Shown here: one piece after another, positions 55,797 through 64,000 of the stretch | Layout of the letters: every line of letters starts with the position of its first letter | Numbering within the stretch: the stretch's first letter is position 1 | NCBI GenBank assembly: GCA_012934845.2 | Contig: WNNJ02003689.1 | Location: 1 to 64,000 of the forward strand | DNA length: 64,000 bases | DNA from: Pomphorhynchus laevis | Taxonomy: Eukaryota; Acanthocephala; Palaeacanthocephala; Echinorhynchida; Pomphorhynchidae | Reading direction: 5' to 3' | Program-made: the position numbers and the translations under genes | The notes under the pieces: generated by a model | Databases searched by the model: none | Seen by the model: the letters and a program-made list of their open reading frames with translations, nothing else | What the model was told of the DNA's origin: nothing

Positions 55797-56782
55797 ATGT
55801 TATGCGTGTTCATTATGTGCGAACAAATGAGTATCGGTGCTTCAAACAACTTTCAAATACAAGCAAATATGGAACAGAATTCAGCTATTTCCAATGGAAT
55901 TTTGACTGTAACAACACCCAAGGTAAGAGATTTGTTGTCTCATAATCACGAGGGTAATGGGGTTCTTCTTCCCATACCCAAGCTTAGAAATCTAATAATT
56001 ATTAAATTGGCCGAACCTGTTGGATTAAATAATTTGTACAACATCTTCCTGCGAAGCTTCGCAAAACAGTATAAAAATAGAATATTATACAACACGGTAA
56101 AGTACTACGAGACCGAGGTTAAAATTTCCTTTACCACCTCTGATTTGGCTAATAAATATAAAGTATTTTTTAATAACAATCTTTCGAAATTTGGAAGCCT
56201 GATTTCAAAGCCTATCATGGATTCCTTAAAAATATTAAATCTCCCTCCTCACTTGGAGCAAAAAGACATTGATGACCTTCAAGTACTTTTTATAGTCTCT
56301 AATTTTCGCCATATTAAAGGAAAGAATGGATTACCTATTCCAAAAGATTTTGTCTCGGCTCCCACCGACATTGCCGAGACGTTGACCAAAACGTGCTGCA
56401 TCCCGTTTCTGGGTTTGAATTTAAAGTTCGTAATTCTTGAAAATGATGATATGACCTTCCCAACTGCAATCTTTGTCATGGATCGGGCACTGAGCCTCAA
56501 TGTGTAAGGCAGAGAAGATCTGTTGCTACTGTTCGTCTAAATAATGTATCGACATCGGGGGGGGGCAATGTTCCTCCACCCCGCGATGTGTTAACTGCTC
56601 TGTTCCACATCCCTTCTGGTCCAGGAGATATGTGGCTTTTAAGGCCTATCGTCTCAAATTCTGTTCTTCACGTACAGTTAAAACTCCTGCTAGTTATGCT
56701 AAAACCAGCGATGGGATGTCTGACACAGACATTATACGTCTCTTCGGTGATCAAAATCAAGATATCTTAGGGCAAATACATT
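55797..56782 (+). pseudogene. LINE-A6 ORF1 (second copy of LINE-A4 ORF1)
   Basis: The 236-residue frame is identical to that of LINE-A4, with the same loss of frame at the first knuckle and the same Tyr in the third. This means the breaks predate the duplication. Confidence 0.88.
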
Positions 56783-57087
56783 AACTTATCAACAGTCAGT
56801 TCGCACTACTATATTCATATCCAATGATTACTCCAGCAACTATTCCAGGGTCAAAAAAAAGAGGGGCTTCGGCCCACACCGTGCCTCCATTAAAGGTAGG
56901 CAGACTACTCAAGGACAAGTCCAGGAAAGCCTCTACCACAGGAAATGAAGATATTGCCCGTGGGCAAGTGCTCACGCTGGACGGAGTTAGTGGAGGGAAG
57001 GGCAACCCTTCCGCCCCTAGCTCTGTCTAGGGATGAGGTAATCCCGCCCTGCTAATTCAACACAATGCTGAGGACTCGTGAGCCTTT

Positions 57088-58890
57088 TTCACTGAATATC
57101 TTTCAGTGGAATTCGGGAGGTGCTTCTGCCTTAGACTTCTATCTAGTAGAGATGCAGATGTTATAGTCCTCCAGGAGACGCGGTCTATCCGTCTTGCCCA
57201 GGACATTACTCGATTCATCCCTAAGCACATTTGTTCCCACTATACTCCGTACATAACCCCGCCTCACTCCTCGTCATCTCAAGGTCTTTTAACCGTAGTT
57301 AAATGCTCCTTAAGGTCTTCCCTCCTACTAAACTATTCTTGTCCAGCCCTGTTTTGTTTAGTTATTTCACTTTGTAAGAACGGTAAACGCATAAGTCTAG
57401 CCAATGTCTACATCCGTCCAGGGGAAATTCACAAGAACCGTGACCTCTTGGATAGTATTATTGATAGCGGCTACGACATGGTACTTGGTGATTTCAACGA
57501 CAGAACTGGTCTTTGGATAAATGCAGCACTCCGCATAACCACGAACGGTTATCTTGTTCACAAACCACCATCCCCTTCCTTTCATTGCACATCAACGAAC
57601 TCACTCCTTGACTTATTACTGCTCCATGAGGTGGTTGCTGGAACACAACTGTACGGAGCAGTTGCGACAACATCTGACCACCTCTCATGACTTGATTCGT
57701 TGGCGGATAGAAGAGGATACGCTGCTTCGGAGGAGTTTCCACTTTGATCCGATCAGAGTGGCTTTATTTCAGGCAGCTATCCAACGCTCGCCCCGAATTG
57801 GTAATGAGAGTCTAACCAAATTTAATTTCTACCTCTCTTCGCAAGCTACCGCGATACTTTCGACTACCTATAAAGGACGTATTTACAGTCCCACTCCAAC
57901 AAAACTCAAGACCCTTGCGTATATGCTCCGTCTTCCCAATCTTTCTGCTTATGCCAGACTAGTTTTCTTAAAAGAATATTTGAGCACTAGATATAGGTTC
58001 CAACTGGGTAAGGATATAGCAAGCATTGCTTTCCTTAATTTAGCCCAGTCTTCCTTTTGGAAGATATTCAAAGAGAAGTTTGTCTATTGGAGGGATAGAG
58101 CCTCGGATTGGTTTGAAAAATGGGTCTTTATAAAGTTTTGGAGGAATCACTATCCCTACATAATTATGAAGCCGCTATATGACCTCAACCAATCCCGCCT
58201 TGGGGAGACTTTAGAAGTAAAGATCTATCTGTCACAGATATTCTTAACTCCTGAAGGCTTCTTCCGGGCACTACAAAATCCGTTGCTCCACACTTTTTTC
58301 GTGTCTGTCAGCTTTTGACAGCTGATCAAAGAGGAGAAGTGGCCGTAACAATGCTTTTAGCCGCTTCATCCGATGTGGCCGGCATCAACATTAGAAGACG
58401 TATATCTCTACGAAATATAATTGGCGAAATTTAATCCCACCTGGTTTCCATGGGTTCGTCAAAGGTCGCCCGGTCCATTCAGCTGTAGGTGAAGTGCATC
58501 AGTTCTGCCAGGATAATAGTCATTAACTTGCTGTGGCTGTTTTCCTTGATTTTTCTCTTCAATTTGACCGCATCTCCGTTCCCTTTGTTATGTCTTCTCT
58601 AAGGTCCCTCGGGTTGCCTGCGAGAATTGTTAACAGGGTGGAGAACTGCTGAACACCAAGCGATTCTATTATAAGACGACCCTGATACGCGTCAGTTCAA
58701 CCCTATTACTGGTGTGTCCCAAGGTTCCCCCTTTCTCCTATCTTGTTTCTTGCTGCTTTCATTGAACTCTTTAAAATATTTAAACGGGAACAACATCTAG
58801 TGGTATACACTGATGATACCACACCCCTGTTCTCTGGACGCAGGTGCAAAGACGTAGTCTCGGACATCTGCCGTTTCTTTTTAAGAAACG
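57088..58890 (+). pseudogene. LINE-A6 ORF2, endonuclease to mid-RT
   Basis: As LINE-A4, except that the APE has KNGKRISLANVYIRPGEIHK. It continues past the point where LINE-A4 is cut into GFVKGRPVHSAVGEVHQF, a motif-A region with LQFDRIS in place of AAFDRIS, ITGVSQGSPF and a degenerate YTDDTTPLFSGRR. Several frame changes occur in the RT. It ends at about 58890, where PLE-E begins. Confidence 0.85.
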
Positions 58891-58973
58891 GGAAGCAATG
58901 TCTTTACCTGCTGGCCAAATGACAAAAATATCATCTATGTATCTACGCCAGAAGATTGGTTTTATACAGAATA

Positions 58974-60612
58974 TTTCATTATTATAGACCCCTTTTTGCA
59001 TTATTATAGACCCCTTTTTGCATTATTATAGACCCCTTTTTGCATTATTATAGACCCCTATTTGCATTATTATAGACCCCTATTTGCATTATTATAGAAC
59101 CCTTTTTGCATTATTATGGACCCCTATTTGCATTATTATAGACCCCTTTTTGCATTATTATAGACCCCTATTTGCATTATTATAGACTCCTTCTTCAGGT
59201 TGCTTTAGTTCATGTTATTTTTTACGAATAACCATAATATAATTTTAAAACTAAAAATATAAAAAGGTATTTAATTTAAATAAAATCAGCATGTACAATT
59301 GCTTGTAAAACCCATCTTCTCATATGTTCAAAGTATCCAGTCATTATCAAGTTATCATTTGTAACTATGTCATTAATTACACCAATAAGCATTTGAGGAT
59401 TGGTAGATGCGGGTCGTTGTTTGACTCTTGCTTTTAGACATACAAAGAATTCCTCAATAGGATTGAGCTGAGGAGAGTACGGAGGTACGAACATAAATAT
59501 GTAGTTTTTCCTGTTAAACGCTTCGCGAACCTCGGCTGTCTTGTGTATGGATGCGTTGTCCATTATTACATATTTCCTGTTGTTGCTTTCTAACGTTGGA
59601 AACTTTGAAGAAATGAATTCTATAATATCAATAGATTTAAAACTACCGATTTTGGTTTTATGTGCGAAAACACCAGAAGTTGTTATAGCACACAGCAGTG
59701 AAACATTTACACCTTTCAAATTTGGGACATTAATAAAACACTTCGTATTTTTTGGCGAATACCCCATTTTCTGATGCAAATGTAGATTAAACCCAGATTC
59801 GTCAAGAAAAATCAATCTGTCATCGGCAATCGTATTGATAGTTGTTCCATATTGGGCCCTTGTTGTTTTGTTGATGTTACTGTTTCTATTTATCGGAACC
59901 AAGGTCAGCGTCTTCCTTGTGTAATTCATTTTCTTTATGATTCTTGAGACGGTTGAAATGGAATAGGAACCTAAAGCATTGTATGAAGAAAGAGTAGATG
60001 CCAGTGTTTTTAAACTTGCGCATGGGTTAGAAGCTATCTCTGTAGATAAAATGCTTTTCTCAAACGACAAATTTTTCAAGTTCACTGTTTTTTTTTCTCC
60101 AGCAGTTTTAAAATTTGTTAAATCAACAAAATCCCCATTGAGATATTTCTTATATAACCTTTTTACTGTACTTTTTGATAGGTTTAATATAGAAGACATG
60201 TCCTTAAAGGTTAAGTCCTTTCCCTGCTGATTGAGAAAACATTCTATAATGTTTCTGGTAATCACTTGTCTCTTTTTACGTGTTTCTTCTTCATGTTCTC
60301 TGCTGGTTTCTGAATTTTGAGTATTCATTCTTGGGTAAAATTTTTATTTAAATATAAACTAAAGCAACCTAAAGGAGGGGTCTATAATAATGCAAATAGG
60401 GGTCTATAATAATGCGAAAAGGGGTCTATAATGCAAATAGGGATCCATAATAATGCAAAAAGGGTTCTATAATAATGCAAATAGGGGTCTATAATAATGC
60501 AAATAGGGGTCTATAATAATGCAAATAGGGGTCTATAATAATGCAAATAGAGGTCTATAATAATGCAAAAAGGGGTCTATAGTAATGCAAAAAGGGGTCT
60601 ATAATAATGAAA
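58974..60612 (-). mobile_element. DD34E transposon with 22-bp iteron ends, apparently whole
   Basis: TA flanks both ends (58972-58973, 60613-60614), and the flanking PLE sequence is continuous when the 1639-bp element is skipped. The left end is ten tandem copies of a 22-bp unit (CATTATTATAGACCCC plus TTTTTG or TATTTG); the right end is about eleven inverted copies. Outermost sequences are exact inverted repeats, TTTCATTATTATAGACC. Tandem-repeat ends of this kind are unusual for Tc1/mariner-type elements. Confidence 0.92.
59276..60328 (-). CDS. DD34E transposase, Tc1/mariner-IS630 superfamily
   Basis: A 350-residue open frame without interruption. Residues 20-65 form a helix-turn-helix (QVITRNIIECFLN, LSKSTVKRLYKKYL), and residues 105-135 a second one (ASLKTLAS, SISTVSRIIKKMNY). 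The catalytic triad is D176 (IFLDESGFNLH), D257 (YVIMDNASIH) and E292 (SPQLNPIEEF), with exactly 34 residues between the last two. It cuts and pastes its own DNA in the nucleus at TA targets. The iterons at both ends presumably bind its N-terminal domains. The relic at 41673-42780 is a relative. IS630-like or a distinct Tc1/mariner subgroup is possible. Confidence 0.92.
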   Translation of the reverse strand: MNTQNSETSREHEEETRKKRQVITRNIIECFLNQQGKDLTFKDMSSILNLSKSTVKRLYKKYLNGDFVDLTNFKTAGEKKTVNLKNLSFEKSILSTEIASNPCASLKTLASTLSSYNALGSYSISTVSRIIKKMNYTRKTLTLVPINRNSNINKTTRAQYGTTINTIADDRLIFLDESGFNLHLHQKMGYSPKNTKCFINVPNLKGVNVSLLCAITTSGVFAHKTKIGSFKSIDIIEFISSKFPTLESNNRKYVIMDNASIHKTAEVREAFNRKNYIFMFVPPYSPQLNPIEEFFVCLKARVKQRPASTNPQMLIGVINDIVTNDNLIMTGYFEHMRRWVLQAIVHADFI

Positions 60613-61079
60613 TACTCTGTAATATACTCAGTCATTGCAGTTAACTCAAAGTCTTCCATAAATATATCCGCCAATATGGGACCTAACGGGGAACCCATAG
60701 CAACACCCCATATCTGATTGTACAGAACCCCATCGAACGAAAAGTTTGTAACCGTGGTCAGATTAAAGAAGGACTGATAAGACTTCCATTAACATGATCA
60801 GACCATGGGGATTTCAACTTCTTTATTGCAGAATAGATAGTTTCGGTCACTGGCACATTCGTAAAAAGGGACGACAGATTAAGAGTAAAGCATGTGACTT
60901 GAAAATTAAACGGTAAGTTAATTTTATTTAGAAATTTAACCATTAGATGACTATTCAACACTTTAGATTTGATATTCAGAACATGATCATTCAATAACCG
61001 AGCTACCAGCATAATAATTGAAAGCCCCAATCATTGACACAATAGGCCTCAGGTTTGTGAATTTTGGGAAGGCCATATG

Positions 61080-61410
61080 CCCTAGGAACATTTGGGTCAA
61101 AAGGATACTTCAACTTATAGTCTGCTTCTGTTATGATATCATTTAGTCTCATTTCTTTCAATACCTCAATCAGCATAGTGATTTTCATAAGAAATTGCAT
61201 AGTAATTTTGAATACAATTGAATATACCTCTAAGATGAGTAACATAATAAACGATCCTTCTACATTTGAAGTTGCCGCTAAGGATCTGACGTGTGTTCGG
61301 TCTCGGAAGCTGATTGAGGTATTGATGGAAATGAAACGAAAGGATATCATAATGGCCGCAAACTATAAGTTGATGTATTATTCTGACCCACATGGCCGTA
61401 AGATCTTATA
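61080..61410. repeat. Inverted duplication of a PLE-E segment
   Basis: The plus-strand segment 61255-61405 (KLIEVLMEMKRKDIIMAANY, KLMYYSDPHG) mirrors minus-strand 61200-61085 (MLIEVLKEMRLNDIITEADY, KLKYPFDPN). The arms have diverged, so the event is old. Confidence 0.65.
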
Positions 61411-61429
61411 AATTATTAAATTTTAATTG

Positions 61430-61612
61430 AACATTTTTTAATTTTATAATTCTATTAAATACGTAGACTTAGTTATCTGATCTGATTTATTTATGTCAAG
61501 TTAAAATTAAAAATTGAAATTAAAATAAAAATCAATTTCTATAAATTGAATTATAAATAACAGATGATGTATAAGAATAAGGATTTGAGGTCATCAGGAG
61601 GAACTGATGAAT
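61430..61612 (-). repeat. PLE-B 3' repeat fragment, copy F
   Basis: Contains the outer terminus and ends in the first bases of the core (GAGGTCATCAGGAGGAACTG), then breaks off at 61611. A reversed piece of the outer terminus (ACGTAGACTTAGTTATCTGA) lies at 61460. Confidence 0.55.
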
Positions 61613-61895
61613 CCTAAATTATAGAGATATAATTTAGGATTAGATAACTTGGGATTTCTTTTATTAACGAAAAATAGAACTCTTTATTTAATAAATTTGT
61701 GTTAAAAATAAAATATCCAACAATATTACGGATAAAAAATTGCCTAAACACATTATAATAAAATTACCCAAATTACATTTATTTTTAAATTAAAACCGAA
61801 ATTTTGAAGAATTTAAATTTTTATTGTTTTGATTACATAATTATAAGAATTATTATTAAGTAATACAAACCGAAATTTTATAATTATTCTGTTGT
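61613..61895. other. AT-rich unassigned sequence
   Basis: A small inverted repeat (ATCCTAAATTATAG, TATAATTTAGGAT) sits at 61610-61641; otherwise nothing is seen. Confidence 0.4.
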
Positions 61896-61899
61896 TTAT

Positions 61900-62135
61900 A
61901 AGGTACCATGTTATAACTATTCACCTCTTATATCGGTCAAACTGGACAGAGATTAGACAAAAACGCATTTCCCAACATAAATATAATATTAAGCGTGGTA
62001 ATATAGTGTACTTTAACATAACCTGCACTAAATTGAGAACATAATGCTAATTTTGATAAGGTCTATATTCTATCGTATGAAAGTGATTACCTTTCGCGTG
62101 CTATACAAGAGGCTTATTTGATAAAAAGAATGAGG
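61900..62135 (+). pseudogene. GIY-YIG endonuclease remnant
   Basis: Reads SYIGQTGQRLDK, HKYNIKRGNIVYF and, further on, ANFDKVYILSYESDYLSRAI with QEAYLIK, in two frames. This is most of a GIY-YIG domain of PLE type. A ~55-bp stretch around GGTACCATGTTATAACTATT at 61898-61935 is repeated at 62178-62215. Confidence 0.6.
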
Positions 62136-62139
62136 TGAT

Positions 62140-62695
62140 GTCTAATTTTATAATTATTTAAATTTTATAATTATTCTGTTGTTTATAAGGTACCATGTTA
62201 TAACTATTCACTTCTTATATCGGATAAGGGGTGAATAGTTAAATAATAAAGTAGCTTTTATTTTAAAAATATTCTATTAAATTTATTGTTTTATATATTT
62301 TTATAGCTATTTGAAGTTAATAAATTATATGTTTGTTTCGATTTTATATTGTGGCTTAGTCTTTTTGTGGCTTTAATTTTGTTTTATCTTATAGAAAATA
62401 TGTTTGAACAATTTATCTTTACATAAAACACTTGCATGCAGTGAAACGTTAGTTCTTGATGATGATGCTAGCAGCTATTGAAATATTTGACTAAACCTTT
62501 TCTCGAATAATATAAATTGTCGTTTCTTTGATTCCATACTTTATGTCTCTATTATAAATATAATTAAAATTCATCAAAATTGCTTGAAAATTAGCAGACA
62601 AATAACGTCGTATCAAGAATACATAATTTTAGTATTTCTGGTAAAGGTTATATTACATTAAAAACAAAATCCTCAAGTCAATAATAACTTGTAAG
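62140..62695. other. AT-rich sequence with a PLE-tail-like hairpin
   Basis: At about 62455-62492, TTGATGATGCTAGCAGCTATTGAAATATT recalls the PLE tail word order (TGATGA, short hairpin, GAAATAT) but the stem is poor. Confidence 0.35.
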
Positions 62696-64000
62696 CTGAA
62701 CAAATCAGATCAGATAACTATGCCTACGTATTTTATATGTTATATATTTTTATATTTTTTATTTTATTTTACTCTTAATAAAAATGATTGCATTTTTTTA
62801 TTTATTAAAAATTTATAAAAAGTGCAAAAATCACTATCGACTTTATGTTGACAAATATTATACTATATATGAATCAAAAATAAAGATAAATAATAAATAA
62901 TTATATAAAATTTTATATAATTTATATTTATATCAAGTCGAAATTTAAAATTGAAATTTAAAATAAAAGTCAATTTTCATGAATTGAATAATTAATAACA
63001 GACGATGTATAAGAAAATGATTAGAGCCATCAAGAGGAACTGCTACGCTATCAGTTTACAGTAGCTATTCCTCGACCCAACATAACAGTGGGGCCAAATA
63101 CGCGCTAGTGACGTATTTCCTCTGATGAAATTGGATTATTTAGTGTACTTTATTCTAATGCAGAGCATATTGCTTATCAATTTTAATTTCATCCATAAAT
63201 TTTTTTCGCTTAATAGCTTAAATAATTTTTTAATAATATTTTGCTATTTTGTATATTATAAAAGAAAAAATCCATTAAACTTGCTCGAAAATTAGAAAAA
63301 AGTAGTCGTATCAAGAATACATGGTTTTTTAAGTATAAAAAATATTCCTTTTATCGAATAATATAAATTTTCGTTTCTTTAATTCCATATTTTATGCCTT
63401 TATTATAAATAAAATTAAAATTCATCAAACTTGCTTGAAAATTAGCAGAAAAATAATGTTGTGTCAATAATACATAAATACTAATAAATGATACATAAAG
63501 TCGTCGCTATTCTTCAATGAAGCACTTCAAGCGAATATGCCTGGCACGGATAAAGAATCGGCACTTGCACTTCCACAGATATCTTGAATCATGCTAGTTC
63601 AAATGATCTTAATGCGGACAATTTACTGATTACCTTATATTAATTTGTAAACTTTGTTTTTTTGAGCAGGCAAAACTGCTTCTCAGCTAACGCCTTGTGT
63701 GTAATAATAAATAATAATATAAGATTTTATACAATTTATATTTAAAATACATAAATAATAATGTCGTATCAAGAATACATAGTTTCAGTATTTCTGACAG
63801 TGGTTATATTACCAGTAAAACAAGGTCCAGAGATCAATAATAACTTGTCAGTAGAACAAATAAAAAATTTCGCTAAATAGTTTGAATTTATATTTTTAAT
63901 ATTTTGTTTATTTATTGTAAATTTAATATTTTAATAATATTTTGTTGATTTATACTTCTCCATTATAATAAATAGAAAAAATCAAACTTGCTTGAAAAAT
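62500..64000. repeat. Short dispersed repeat, about five copies
   Basis: AAACTTGCTTGAAAATTAGC and GTCGTATCAAGAATACAT recur at about 62577-62625, 63270-63325, 63425-63475, 63762-63780 and at the window edge. The first and third are preceded by a shared ~90-bp block (CGTTTCTTTGATTCCATA). No coding region. Confidence 0.6.
62700..63190 (-). repeat. PLE-B 3' structured repeat, copy G
   Basis: A full-length but diverged copy: outer terminus CAGATCAGATAACTATGCCTA, core at 63027-63127 with conserved TATTCCTCGACCC loop and outer stem, but the crossing stem is lost. Confidence 0.65.

Larger units (their letters stand above)
58891..61350 (-). pseudogene. PLE-E RT, interrupted by a DD34E transposon
   Basis: Reading leftward from 61350: EMRLNDIITEADYKLKYPFD, RAYGLPKIHKPEAY, motif-A region FTLNLSSLFTNVPVTETI with Asn at the Asp position, and YNQIWGVAMGSPLGPILADI. 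The transposon (60612 to 58974) comes next, then FCIKPIFWRRYIDDIFVIWP and AGKD. The catalytic YIDD is intact and lies just beyond the insertion. The SLFTNVP wording and GLPKIHKP suggest a Neptune-like PLE, from memory. Broken. Confidence 0.75.

Noticed and set aside
58974-59190. Regular 22-bp repeats that at first look like a CRISPR array
   Set aside because: The units are contiguous without unique spacers, occur inverted at the other end of a transposon, and the context is eukaryotic.

Overview
This is AT-rich nuclear DNA from a eukaryote, most likely an invertebrate animal. The evidence is the mix of repeats: several lineages of Penelope-like retroelements (PLEs), a jockey/I-type LINE with a three-knuckle ORF1, L2-like, RTE-like and restriction-like-endonuclease (RLE) LINEs, Tc1/mariner-type transposons and a FLYWCH-type MULE. 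I cannot name the species. I found no host gene, tRNA, rRNA, CRISPR array or prokaryotic-style operon. Nearly every recognisable coding piece belongs to a mobile element, and most are broken. Names such as LINE-A or PLE-B are labels used only in this report.

Layout. 0-4.3 kb: a zinc-finger fragment, a copy of a ~400-500 bp structured repeat (the 3' unit of PLE-B) split by a 168-bp insertion with a 16-bp target duplication, PLE-B fragments, and a minus-strand PLE (PLE-A1). 4.3-7.5 kb: a LINE-A ORF1 split by an L2-like 3' fragment, the whole flanked by inverted copies of the structured repeat. 7.7-10.9 kb: an internally deleted LINE-A and an L2-like endonuclease. 11-18.5 kb: short LINE and PLE remnants, a second internally deleted LINE-A and PLE-C. 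18.56-25.19 kb: two LINE-A elements head to head. 25.2-30 kb: PLE-B reverse transcriptase, an RTE-like fragment and PLE-A2. 30.07-31.96 kb: a Tc1-like transposon with long IR/DR-type ends. 32-35.5 kb: rearranged PLE-D and an RTE-like tail. 35.6-38.4 kb: further LINE fragments. 38.5-40.15 kb: an apparently whole MULE with a 9-bp target duplication. 40.43 kb: a complete-looking minimal hammerhead ribozyme on the minus strand. 41.48-42.86 kb: a decayed DD34E transposon whose ends are 22-bp tandem repeats. 43-51 kb: fold-back palindromes, PLE-B and a decayed RLE-type LINE. 51.79-58.39 kb: a second copy of the head-to-head LINE-A pair. 58.97-60.61 kb: a DD34E transposon with an intact 350-aa transposase and 10-11 copies of a 22-bp repeat at each end, inserted in the reverse transcriptase of PLE-E. 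61.4-64 kb: AT-rich DNA with GIY-YIG and PLE-B repeat remnants and a dispersed short repeat.

The genes do not form a pathway. The biology is nested insertion, duplication and self-folding repeats. The strongest leads are the hammerhead at 40432-40473, the repeated pseudoknot-capable RNA of the PLE-B 3' unit, the 22-bp iteron-ended DD34E transposons, and the duplicated LINE-A pair, which carries clear template-switch scars. All alignments were made by eye; clade names are from motif memory, not from a search.
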